Source: Prevotella sp. UBA2850
GTDB taxonomy: Bacteria; Bacteroidota; Bacteroidia; Bacteroidales; Bacteroidaceae
Direction of reading: 5' to 3'
Length of the DNA: 31,398 nt
Assembly (NCBI GenBank): GCA_002350805.1
Contig: DEFO01000002.1
Location: forward strand, 612 to 32,009
The translations under genes were made by a program, and so were the position numbers. The notes under the pieces are model-generated. The model was given only the letters and a program-made list of their open reading frames with translations, did not search any database and had not been told where the DNA came from. Of this stretch, positions 7,841 through 15,438 are shown in pieces (the stretch's first letter is position 1; each line of letters starts with the position of its first letter).

Positions 7841-7880
7841 AAAATCTTCAAAAAAGGTTCAATATTTTTAAATATATTAG

Positions 7881-7888
7881 TATTTTTG
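7881..7888 (+). promoter_or_regulatory. -7 box of hemW
   Basis: TATTTTTG matches the TAnnTTTG consensus exactly. It ends only 8 bases before the ATG at 7897, so the transcript would carry almost no leader. A -33 box is not clear. The position is compatible with leaderless translation of hemW. Confidence 0.5.
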
Positions 7889-7896
7889 CCGCCAAG

Positions 7897-9069
7897 ATGG
7901 CCGGATTATATCTTCATATACCCTTTTGTAAGAGCCGTTGCGTTTATTGCGGTTTCTACTCAACGACCTTGCACCCGATGCGTTCACGGTATGTCGACGC
8001 ACTCTGCCGGGAAATGGAGTTAAGAGCCGCTTCTGGCAACAGTCTTACCCCCTACGCCAACATTTCCACCATCTATCTAGGCGGAGGCACCCCTTCGCAG
8101 TTGAACGAACGTGAACTGAAGAAAATCTTCGACTCTATTTATAATATATATAAGGTGGAAAAAGATGCCGAAATCACCATCGAGTGCAATCCGGATGACA
8201 TCTCCGCCGAATATGCCGCTTTGTTGTCGCGACTTCCAGTCAATCGTGTCAGCATGGGGGCCCAGACCTTCTCCGATGAGCGTCTGCGATTTCTGCACCG
8301 CCGTCATACAGCCATCCAAGTGGACCAGGCCGTCGGAATGCTTCGCGAGGCAGGATTCAAGAATATCAGCATCGACCTGATGTTCGGTTTCCCCGGTGAG
8401 ACCATCGACGACTGGCGGCGCGACATCGACCATGCCCTTCTACTCGACGTGGAACATATCTCGGCCTACTCCCTCATGTATGAAGAGGGGACGCCCCTCT
8501 ATGCACTGAAAGACCAGGGCATCAGCGAAGACCTCTCGCTGGCGATGTATCATCTGCTCATCGACCGACTTACCAGCGCTGGTTATGAACATTACGAAAT
8601 CAGCAATTTCGCAAAGATGCTTCCCTCGGTTTCGGACAGTCTTCCACCTATGCCCCACTCTTTCCGCAGCCGCCACAACAGCAGTTACTGGCAAGGAACA
8701 CCTTACATCGGCATCGGCGCTGCCGCCCATTCTTACGACATAGACACCCGCCATTGGAATGTGTCGGATGTGCGCAAATACATCCAATTGATTGAAAGCG
8801 GAAAGTTACCGACTGACGAGACAGAGATTCTTTCCGTCAGCGAGAAGTACGACGACATGGTGACAACCGCCCTGCGCACCCGCGAGGGAATCAATCTCGA
8901 AGCCGTCAGTCGTATGTTCGGCCCAGACTATTACAACTTTATCTTAAAAAACGCACAACCCCACCTCAGCTCACATTTGCTGGCCATGACCGACGACCAA
9001 CATCTCAAACTGACACGCGACGGTTTGTTTGTCAGCGACAGCATTATGAGTGATTTGATGTACGTTTAA
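7897..9069 (+). CDS. hemW: Radical-SAM heme chaperone HemW
   Basis: This 390-residue cytoplasmic radical S-adenosylmethionine protein is of the HemW/HemN family. The cluster-binding motif is at Cys11, Cys15 and Cys18 (CKSRCVYCGFYST). There is no fourth cysteine two residues on, as in true coproporphyrinogen oxidase HemN (CxxxCxxCxC), so HemW, which binds heme for delivery to haem proteins, is the better name. GGGTPSQL (about 64-71) and SIDLMFGFPGET (about 157-168) are conserved family segments, and a C-terminal HemN-like domain follows. The start MAGLYLHIPFCKSRC matches the family's usual N-terminus, so it is not moved despite the close promoter. It is divergent from the EF-G paralogue. Confidence 0.9.
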   Translation: MAGLYLHIPFCKSRCVYCGFYSTTLHPMRSRYVDALCREMELRAASGNSLTPYANISTIYLGGGTPSQLNERELKKIFDSIYNIYKVEKDAEITIECNPDDISAEYAALLSRLPVNRVSMGAQTFSDERLRFLHRRHTAIQVDQAVGMLREAGFKNISIDLMFGFPGETIDDWRRDIDHALLLDVEHISAYSLMYEEGTPLYALKDQGISEDLSLAMYHLLIDRLTSAGYEHYEISNFAKMLPSVSDSLPPMPHSFRSRHNSSYWQGTPYIGIGAAAHSYDIDTRHWNVSDVRKYIQLIESGKLPTDETEILSVSEKYDDMVTTALRTREGINLEAVSRMFGPDYYNFILKNAQPHLSSHLLAMTDDQHLKLTRDGLFVSDSIMSDLMYV

Positions 9070-9111
9070 TTTTTTTAAGACTTTATCTGCTTTTTTTGGC
9101 TAATTTCTTTT

Positions 9112-9119
9112 TATATTTG
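9112..9119 (+). promoter_or_regulatory. -7 box of the lactate permease gene
   Basis: TATATTTG is an exact TAnnTTTG box, giving an expected leader of about 65 bases before the ATG at 9193. The nearest TTTG upstream (9095-9098) is only 13 bp away, so the -33 element is not ideal. Confidence 0.55.
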
Positions 9120-9192
9120 CAGACGTTTAAAAAATCTAAATACCAAATAAACTTAATATAATAAGAAAAACAACAATCTAAATCAAACAACT

Positions 9193-10794
9193 ATGGCAGC
9201 AATTATTTCTGTTATTCCAATTTTACTGCTCTTCGTGTTGATGATGGGATTCAAGGTTCCCGGATGGAAGAGCGCGTTAATCACTCTCATTGTCACCATT
9301 CTTCTGGCATTGTTCGCAGCTCCAGCTCTCGGTATTATTCCGGAAAAATACGCCGAGGCATCGATTTATGGTGTAACGTTCTGGTCGGTTGTAGAGGGCT
9401 TCCTCAAAGCATGTTTCCCCATCATTCTGATCATTATCTGCGCCATCTTCAGCTACAACATTCTCTGCGAGACCAAGGAGATTGAGACCATCAAGACACA
9501 GTTCATCCAGCTTACCGCCGACAAGGGCTTGCTCGTATTGCTTCTGACATGGGGCTTCGGTGGTGTCCTCGAAGGTATGGCTGGTTTCGGTACTGCTGTG
9601 GCTATTCCTGCTGCCATTCTGATTGGACTCGGTTTCAAGCCGATGTTCTCAGCTGTTATCTGTCTGGTTGCCAACACCGTGGCCGTAGGTTTCGGTGCTG
9701 TTGGTCTGCCCGCAACGACCCTTGCCAACCAGGTGGCTGACGGAACTGCTTCGCCTGAGATGCTTTGCGAAGTGGCTACCTTCATCATCGTCCAGCTCTC
9801 GCTGATGTTCTACATCACCCCGTTCCTCATCCTGATGATGACCGACCGCACAAAGATTGTAAAGAACATCTGCATCGCCCTGTTCGTGGGTACTTTCTCT
9901 ATCATCGTGCAGTTCTGCTGCGCTCACTTCCTTGGCCCGGAGACTCCCGCTATCTTAGGTTCTGTGGCTGCCATCATTGCCATGCTGATATTCAACAAGC
10001 TGTTCATTCACGATGAGAATCCTTCTGACGAGGTTATCGTTGAGAAGAAGAAGTTCGGCACCGCCAAGACGCTGAAGGCTTGGAGTGTGTACGGTCTGAT
10101 TATTTTCTTCATCCTTATCTCCAGTAAGATTGTTCCCCCCATGAACGAATTGCTGAAGTCTACCCTCGTTACCAAGTTCGACATGCCTGTTGTGGGCAAC
10201 ACCTTCTCGTTCGGATGGCTGTCTAACGCCGGTCTGATGATTTTCCTGGGTGCCGTTATCGGTGGTATGATTCAGGGGTTGAGCTTCGGCAAGCTGATGC
10301 GCATGCTGGCTAAGACCACCATCAACCTGCAGAAGACAGCGCTCACCATCTGCTGCCTCGTTGCTTTGGCCATGCTGATGAACAACACCGGTATGACTCT
10401 CGCCATTGCTACTGGTCTGGTAGCCCTCACAGGTGCTGCATTCCCGTTCTTCGCTCCGCTCATCGGTTCTATCGGTACATTCGTCACAGGTAGTGCTACT
10501 TCGGCCAACATCCTCTTCGGTAAACTGCAAGCAGCCGCTGCCGGACAGCTCGGTCTGGTCAACGACGCTACCTTCTTCGGTGTTCCCGGTAATGAGACCA
10601 ACTGGCTGGCCGCCGCCAACTGCGCCGGTTCTGAGGGTGGTAAGCTGCTCTCTCCGCAGAGTATCGCTATTGCTACCGCAGCCTGCGACATGGAAGGCCA
10701 GGATGGTGACATCATGCGTAAGACCATGCCGTTCGCTATCTTCTGGATCCTGATGAACGGTCTGATGGTGTTCCTCGGATTACACGTATTCTAA
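9193..10794 (+). CDS. lldP: L-lactate permease (LctP/LldP family)
   Basis: This 533-residue inner-membrane transporter is of the lactate permease family, which imports L-lactate, and often D-lactate or glycolate, with protons. Hydrophobic segments occur along the whole length, consistent with 12 or more helices. The family block GMAGFGTAVAIPAAILIGLG with VANTVAVGFGAVGLP (about residues 130-177) and the C-terminal FVTGSATSANILFG segment (about 431-444) are recognisable. Length is normal (530-560). It is a single-gene transcript with its own -7 box and a strong terminator. No lactate dehydrogenase gene is adjacent in the window. Transport of a related carboxylate cannot be excluded. Confidence 0.9.
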   Translation: MAAIISVIPILLLFVLMMGFKVPGWKSALITLIVTILLALFAAPALGIIPEKYAEASIYGVTFWSVVEGFLKACFPIILIIICAIFSYNILCETKEIETIKTQFIQLTADKGLLVLLLTWGFGGVLEGMAGFGTAVAIPAAILIGLGFKPMFSAVICLVANTVAVGFGAVGLPATTLANQVADGTASPEMLCEVATFIIVQLSLMFYITPFLILMMTDRTKIVKNICIALFVGTFSIIVQFCCAHFLGPETPAILGSVAAIIAMLIFNKLFIHDENPSDEVIVEKKKFGTAKTLKAWSVYGLIIFFILISSKIVPPMNELLKSTLVTKFDMPVVGNTFSFGWLSNAGLMIFLGAVIGGMIQGLSFGKLMRMLAKTTINLQKTALTICCLVALAMLMNNTGMTLAIATGLVALTGAAFPFFAPLIGSIGTFVTGSATSANILFGKLQAAAAGQLGLVNDATFFGVPGNETNWLAAANCAGSEGGKLLSPQSIAIATAACDMEGQDGDIMRKTMPFAIFWILMNGLMVFLGLHVF

Positions 10795-10816
10795 GAAACA
10801 GTTCTGAATCATCCAT

Positions 10817-10851
10817 AAAAAACGCTCAAGCTACTTGGCTTGAGCGTTTTT
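10817..10851. terminator. Bidirectional terminator overlapping the 3' end of a gene
   Basis: A long stem, AAAAACGCTCAAGC with GCTTGAGCGTTTTT (10818-10831 with 10838-10851), has a 6-base loop. It ends in T-runs on both strands and serves the convergent lactate permease gene and the minus-strand gene ending at 10831. The stop codon and the last six codons of the latter lie inside the hairpin. Confidence 0.85.
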
Positions 10852-12063
10852 CTTTAACTTACCAATGGCGTTCTCCAACGATTCCGTCGGCTCTATGATA
10901 TTGTAGTCTTTCCAGAAGTCAGGGTCGTCGAAAAACATCACTTTATCATAGAAAGATTCTCGGGTAGAGAACGAAGATGCACCTTTCAACGCCTTCGGCT
11001 CTTGATAGACATCGGTAATCACCATCTCTGTCACCGAGCGGAAAGAATTAGAGAAGAAACGGCGTTTCCAGTCGCAATTAAACCGCATCTCCGTGCGGAT
11101 ATAATTCAAGCGGCTCAGCCCGTTCTCCGTTTTAAAAGTGATGAGCGACTTCATCTCCTTCGGCTTGAACTTCACGCCCAACGGTTTGCGCACCAGCATC
11201 AGTTGTGTGGCCTTCTCCTTGTCTATCATATCCAACTCGAGCTCAATGCGCGTAAAGGTGAATGTCTCATAGTCGATATACAACCGGCCGTGATACAAGG
11301 CATAAGGCAGGCTGAAGGCTGCCGGCACCAGTTCGATGACGCATTGCAGCCGGTCTTCAATCTTCACGGCATCGGCCATGCGCAGCTCGTAATGAGAGAG
11401 TTCCTCGTCGTTAAGCAGGAAGTCGCGGTTCTTCACCAGGTCGAGATACATGCCAAGGGCAGGACCGCCCATGATCTTCACGCCCAGCGTGTCGGTCTGG
11501 CGCTGGCTCAACAGGCGGCGGCCTTTCGTGATGACCACCCTGTCACCTGATATGGAGCGATGATAGCCGGTCTTCACCAAATCGGCCACAGCCTCGGCAA
11601 TATAGATAAAACGATTGCGCTTTTGCACCGTCTCACGATAGAAAGCCTGCATCATACGGTTTTCCTTGCCAAAGTTATCGGGTATCTTGCTCAGGGCCAT
11701 GGCCAGTATCTCTACAGGATCGTCGGGAGCCACAAACACCTCGCTAAGCATGATGGAACTGGGCTGCATCATCACCGTGATATCCTTGCTGCCGGAATTC
11801 ACCTTCACATAACGGCTGCGGTATCCCAGGTGCGACACCATGATTCGCTCTATGGGCGTAGCACTCTTGATGATAAAGCGGCCATCGTCGTTGGTCACTG
11901 TAGAGACATTACTTCCGGGCACGGAGATATTAGCCTGTCGCAACAAGGCCTTCGTTTCTCTATCCTTGACGACACCTGTCACGACCGACAAATCGGTTTG
12001 TGCCACTACTGCTATCGTCCACAGCAGCAACACCATTGCGGTTATTCTCTTTTTGCCATTCAT
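10831..12063 (-). CDS. Secreted carboxypeptidase-regulatory-like domain protein
   Basis: This 410-residue exported protein starts with a signal peptide (MNGKKRITAMVLLLWTIAVV, cleavage near Ala21-Gln22). Next comes a CarbopepD_reg-type beta-sandwich at about residues 27-105, with GVVKDRETKALLRQANISV and VSTVTNDDGRFIIK, as found at the N-terminus of many SusC/TonB-linked Bacteroidota proteins. There is no TonB-dependent barrel; residues from about 120 to the end form an unrecognised domain rich in beta strands. The family usually acts at the cell surface or in the periplasm; its substrate is unknown. I chose the ATG at 12063 because the upstream frame to 12105 sits between the promoter box and this start and has no signal-like sequence. 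Confidence 0.75.
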   Translation of the reverse strand: MNGKKRITAMVLLLWTIAVVAQTDLSVVTGVVKDRETKALLRQANISVPGSNVSTVTNDDGRFIIKSATPIERIMVSHLGYRSRYVKVNSGSKDITVMMQPSSIMLSEVFVAPDDPVEILAMALSKIPDNFGKENRMMQAFYRETVQKRNRFIYIAEAVADLVKTGYHRSISGDRVVITKGRRLLSQRQTDTLGVKIMGGPALGMYLDLVKNRDFLLNDEELSHYELRMADAVKIEDRLQCVIELVPAAFSLPYALYHGRLYIDYETFTFTRIELELDMIDKEKATQLMLVRKPLGVKFKPKEMKSLITFKTENGLSRLNYIRTEMRFNCDWKRRFFSNSFRSVTEMVITDVYQEPKALKGASSFSTRESFYDKVMFFDDPDFWKDYNIIEPTESLENAIGKLKKNAQAK

Positions 12064-12102
12064 CGTCTTTCGTTTTAGTTTTCCTGTTATATTACTCTTT
12101 CG

Positions 12103-12110
12103 CAAAGATA
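12103..12110 (-). promoter_or_regulatory. -7 box of the carboxypeptidase-regulatory gene
   Basis: On the minus strand TATCTTTG is an exact TAnnTTTG box, 39 bases upstream of the ATG at 12063. The -33 region has only weak TTG matches (about 12130-12136). Confidence 0.55.
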
Positions 12111-12169
12111 ATGAAAAATTTCATTCGTTCAACAAAATGCGTCATTTTTTTCTTCCACACAACCACCTG

Positions 12170-12308
12170 ATAACAAAAAAGATGGCCTTTGTTCCCACAA
12201 AAGCCATCCTGCTTGAAAAAAAGGCTATATTATAAATGTAATCTAATAGTCATCCTTGCCGGCGACAAAGGGCCGGGCGAAAGAAAGCAATATCGTGGTG
12301 AAGATATC
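12170..12308 (-). ncRNA. Candidate small RNA with own promoter and terminator
   Basis: The 298-bp spacer 12064-12361 has no convincing gene. On the minus strand it holds a promoter (12314-12345), a GC-rich stem CCGGC/GCCGG (12259-12263 with 12272-12276), and a terminator hairpin (12181-12208) ending in TTTTTTGTTAT. A transcript of about 140 bases from near 12308 to 12170 is predicted. It is not a recognised family. Alternatives are that this is just the tail of the operon mRNA upstream, or that it encodes a short peptide: the frame after the zinc-ribbon gene reads on to a stop at 12243 with coding-like codons but no plausible start. Confidence 0.3.
12172..12208 (-). terminator. Intrinsic terminator
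   Basis: GATGGC (12181-12186) pairs with GCCATC (12203-12208), extended past a C-A mismatch by TTTG with CAAA. The minus-strand tail is TTTTTTGTTAT. It can end the metA operon mRNA, or a small RNA starting near 12308. Confidence 0.7.
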
Positions 12309-12313
12309 GGTTG

Positions 12314-12345
12314 CAAAATTAATGGAGTTTACCGTCCTCTGCAAT
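12314..12345 (-). promoter_or_regulatory. Intergenic minus-strand promoter
   Basis: An ATTG box (12342-12345) is followed after 20 bp by an exact TAATTTTG -7 box (12314-12321) on the minus strand. It sits just after the stop of the zinc-ribbon gene and has no obvious gene downstream before the terminator. Confidence 0.5.
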
Positions 12346-12361
12346 CCCCATTTATTGGGAT

Positions 12362-13369
12362 TTACTGATTTTCCGCCCCACAATAGGGGCATTTTCCTTT
12401 CTTGAGCAGCTGTGCGCCGCAGTTGCCGCACAAATAGCCGGTATGCGAGTTCGAAAGATAGGTCTTGATGGCGAAATAGAAATAGACCACCAGCAAGACA
12501 TACCCTATATAATATAAGGTGAAAACGCTGAACACGATATAATCGACGGCACAGATGGCAGCCAGTCCGAACAGATAGAGCACCGCCTCGCTGAACGGCA
12601 AATGATGGCGCACATCATCGACGGTGGCAAGTCCGACGATAAGGATGGTCCACACCGATACCAGGAAGATGCTCAGCAGCGGCGGAACGATGAACGGGTT
12701 GAGCGTGGGATGATAGTAGAAGTGGCGCCACATGTCGGGGGCAAACACCTGAATGGTGGCATATAGCGTGGCCGACGATGCCACCAGCAGGGCAAGCGCC
12801 GTGGGATAGAACGAGTCTATATCGTTGAAATGCACCAGTTTGGCGTTGCGGCGGCGTATCATTCTGATGATATACACAGTGCCGATGACTACGATAATGA
12901 TGAGGAATATCAGCATGTGAATGTCGGAAAAGGTCGAGATGAATTGCGAGATGGGGTCGTCGGGCACCACTTTCTTCAGCAAGGTCGACTCGTGAATCCA
13001 GCCGAAGGTAGACTGGTCGCGCGCCACCTGCACCCACACCGAGTCAATCGAGTCGGTGGGCAGTATGCGGATATCGGCCACCACCAGCGCATCGTGTTTC
13101 TTCACCACAAACGAGTCGGTCATCAGACTGTTCAGTTTCTCCTCGGGTTGCTGCTTCAACAGCACCAGCGAATCGGCCTTCACCACAAAATTGTAGTTGT
13201 TGGTGTAGTGGTGGGTGCTCGAGAAAGAGATGCTGTCCAGCTGCTCCTCCGTGTAGGTGATGGCATCGGGAGTCGTACGCTCGTGCTTATGATAGCAACT
13301 GGTTATCAGCAACATAGCGATGAGCGACAGGAAAGAAATGCGTAGTGACTTACTGCTCGGCATAGACAT
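12362..13369 (-). CDS. Membrane lipoprotein with SH3-like domain and C-terminal zinc ribbon
   Basis: This 335-residue protein has an unusual order of parts. A lipoprotein signal ends in lipobox ITSC (Cys25). A beta-rich SH3-like region follows (about 58-135, ending TFGWIHESTLLKKV). Next is a membrane helix (about 151-171) with a basic RRRNAK flank, then four more hydrophobic segments (about 187-207, 226-247, 262-283 and 285-303). A zinc ribbon closes the protein, with Cys314, Cys317, Cys327 and Cys330 (CGNC...CPYC). I know no named family with this order; the cell-envelope location is inferred. It overlaps the end of the U32 gene by 20 bases, so translation is probably coupled; an alternative ATG is six bases further in. 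Confidence 0.75.
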   Translation of the reverse strand: MSMPSSKSLRISFLSLIAMLLITSCYHKHERTTPDAITYTEEQLDSISFSSTHHYTNNYNFVVKADSLVLLKQQPEEKLNSLMTDSFVVKKHDALVVADIRILPTDSIDSVWVQVARDQSTFGWIHESTLLKKVVPDDPISQFISTFSDIHMLIFLIIIVVIGTVYIIRMIRRRNAKLVHFNDIDSFYPTALALLVASSATLYATIQVFAPDMWRHFYYHPTLNPFIVPPLLSIFLVSVWTILIVGLATVDDVRHHLPFSEAVLYLFGLAAICAVDYIVFSVFTLYYIGYVLLVVYFYFAIKTYLSNSHTGYLCGNCGAQLLKKGKCPYCGAENQ

Positions 13370-15407
13370 TCATCTGACATTGTTGACAATCGAATTGCAA
13401 TCGGAATCGCTTCCCGTCGGGAAGAACCAAGTAGAGGGGCTCTCGCCAATGCGGCTGACGGCCTCCGCGCTTCACACAAAAGCCCAGCGAATAGCGCAAA
13501 CAATGGCGGCATTGCATCAGCAGGGGTTGCGGGTGACGAGCGCTGCCTGCGGCATGCTGGCTGCCGTGCGGCAAATGGCTCAGCTCGAAGGCAGGCTGAA
13601 TGTTGGTCAGTCCCTGCTGTTCGTAGAAGAGGCGTGCCTGCTGGTTGGCAATATTATAAAGATAAGGATGCTCCTTATATTCCTTGGGCATGGGAACAGG
13701 CGTTCTCCCTGCCTTCACAGAAGGCTCTTCCAGCGACGCAGAAGGCTGCTCTGCGTTCACAGAGGGCTCCTCCACGATAGCAGAGGGCTGCTCTACAAAC
13801 CCAGAGAGCTGCTCTACAAACCTTGATGGCTCCTCCAGTTTTGCAATCACTCTCCGCCGCAGGTCAGAGAGCACGCTACTGGGAATGAAATACTGTCCGG
13901 CTGGTCCGTTCACCACCACCTCGCGACACACATACGGCGTTCCACCCAGTTTCGAGAGCTGGGTTCTGATGTTCTGCTCTTGCGGCTTCTGGGCCGGCTG
14001 GTGGGCAAAAGTCATCTGCTCTTCGGCCATTACCGCACCTTGGTTGTCGGTCATGGTGAGACGGAATCCGTCGGCGATAGCATCGAGCACCATACGAACC
14101 TCTATCTTCCGCTCGGCGCTCGGTTTGCTCAGCAAACGCTCAAACTCCTGATCGTTATTACGATAGAGCGCCATGCCCGGCCTCAAATGCTCGGGCATCT
14201 TCAGCGGGAACAACCGGTTGTTCACCACCTTGTTCACACGGAAACCTTCCAGCACGTAGTTTCTCCGTGGAGCAGAATGACCCGCCTGTGAGCCAACGGG
14301 CGACGAAGCCCGCTCCTCGTAGAAGAAACACAGTCCGTCGCCATTGGCGAAGCTGGCCGTTCCAGCCACATTGAACGAACCGCCACGGATTTCTTTCACC
14401 TTTCCCACATACTCACCGATGGCCTTGGGCGTGTCGAACGACACGATGTCGGGCTGGCGGCCATGCAGGAAATAGTCGGTTAAGCCGCGGTTGAACGTTT
14501 TTTTCAGGTTGGGAGTGAATGTGTAAGTGCACCGTCCCTGCGAGGCACGGCGGTATTTGCCGGGATGACGGTCGATAATCTCATCGAGCCGCTGGCTGTA
14601 GGCCGCCACCACATTCTTTACGTAGTAGACATCCTTCAGCCGCCCCTCAATCTTCATCGAGCAGGCACCGGCCTCCATCAGTTCCTCCAGCGAGTCAATG
14701 CGGCACATATCCTTCAGCGACAGCAGATGACGGCCCTGCTCTATCGTACGGCCGTCGGCATCTTGCAAGTCGAACTTCAACCGGCAGAACTGCGCGCAGG
14801 CACCCCGGTTGGCACTACGATGGAAGCAATATTCCGACGCATAGCAAACGCCCGAATAACTGACGCACAAAGCTCCGTGAACAAACACTTCCAGCTCCAC
14901 ATCGGGCACCGCCTCGTGAATCGCGCGAATATCCTCCACCGACAACTCACGTGCCAGCACCACTCGGCGAAAGCCCAGCGAGCGCAGCCACTTCACTTTC
15001 TCCACCGTCCGATTGTCGGTCTGTGTGGAGGCATGCATGCTGAGCGGAGAATGGAGAACGGAGAACTGAGAACGAGCATCGGCAGGAAGTCCGGCGCGAC
15101 GGATAGAAAGAATGCCCATGTCCTGCACGAGGATGGCATCCACGCCGGCGTCGGCCAAGCGGTCGATCAGCTGTTGCGTAGCCTCCATCTCATCGTCGTA
15201 GACAATGGTGTTGACCGTTACATACACCTTGGCCCCAAACCGATGGGCATAACGGCACAACTCACGAATATCGTCCACCGAATTGCCGGCAGCCACACGG
15301 GCACCGAAGCGCTCTGCTCCGATGTAGACGGCATCGGCTCCATGCTCGATGGCAGCTATGCCGCATTCCAGATTCTTGGCCGGGGCCAGCAATTCAATGG
15401 TTTGCAT
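13350..15407 (-). CDS. U32-family peptidase-like (tRNA/rRNA hydroxylation type) protein
   Basis: This 685-residue cytoplasmic protein belongs to the U32 family. Members were first named collagenase-like; several, such as TrhP and RlhA, act in hydroxylation of tRNA or 23S rRNA. The N-terminal barrel is typical: ELLAPAKNLECGIAAIEHGADAVYIG (shown here only as its landmarks ELLAPAK and GADAVYIG), then HASTQTDNR at about 125-133. The cysteine-rich centre HGALCVSYSGVCY and FHRSANRGACAQFCR (about 175-210) carries the conserved cysteines. Unusual points are a short extra segment at about 112-121 encoded by 7-bp repeats, and six 7-residue repeats at 525-566 before the C-terminal region. It is the middle gene of an apparent operon with metA (31-bp gap) and the zinc-ribbon gene (overlap). 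Exact RNA or protein substrate is not determined. Confidence 0.85.
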   Translation of the reverse strand: MQTIELLAPAKNLECGIAAIEHGADAVYIGAERFGARVAAGNSVDDIRELCRYAHRFGAKVYVTVNTIVYDDEMEATQQLIDRLADAGVDAILVQDMGILSIRRAGLPADARSQFSVLHSPLSMHASTQTDNRTVEKVKWLRSLGFRRVVLARELSVEDIRAIHEAVPDVELEVFVHGALCVSYSGVCYASEYCFHRSANRGACAQFCRLKFDLQDADGRTIEQGRHLLSLKDMCRIDSLEELMEAGACSMKIEGRLKDVYYVKNVVAAYSQRLDEIIDRHPGKYRRASQGRCTYTFTPNLKKTFNRGLTDYFLHGRQPDIVSFDTPKAIGEYVGKVKEIRGGSFNVAGTASFANGDGLCFFYEERASSPVGSQAGHSAPRRNYVLEGFRVNKVVNNRLFPLKMPEHLRPGMALYRNNDQEFERLLSKPSAERKIEVRMVLDAIADGFRLTMTDNQGAVMAEEQMTFAHQPAQKPQEQNIRTQLSKLGGTPYVCREVVVNGPAGQYFIPSSVLSDLRRRVIAKLEEPSRFVEQLSGFVEQPSAIVEEPSVNAEQPSASLEEPSVKAGRTPVPMPKEYKEHPYLYNIANQQARLFYEQQGLTNIQPAFELSHLPHGSQHAAGSARHPQPLLMQCRHCLRYSLGFCVKRGGRQPHWREPLYLVLPDGKRFRLQFDCQQCQMNVYAEQ
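13710..13835 (-). repeat. Six in-frame 21-bp tandem repeats in the U32 gene
   Basis: Exactly 126 bp encode six 7-residue units: EEPSRFV, EQLSGFV, EQPSAIV, EEPSVNA, EQPSASL and EEPSVKA (residues 525-566). The consensus is E-[EQ]-P-S-x-x-x. As 21 bp is a whole number of codons, unit gain or loss keeps the frame. The segment is likely a flexible linker between folded parts. Confidence 0.85.
15046..15073. repeat. Four 7-bp tandem repeats inside the U32 gene
   Basis: Units GGAGAAT, GGAGAAC, GGAGAAC and TGAGAAC fill exactly 28 bp and encode about residues 112-121 of the U32 protein. The surrounding family sequence seems complete without this segment, which suggests an insertion. Confidence 0.7.
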
Positions 15408-15438
15408 TTATTTGGTATGTTGAAAATTACAATCTAGA

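Noticed and set aside
12243..12431. 62-codon minus frame after the zinc-ribbon gene
   Set aside because: Its start lies inside the zinc-ribbon gene in another frame. The distal part has coding-like codons but no plausible start, and overlaps the predicted promoter and small RNA.
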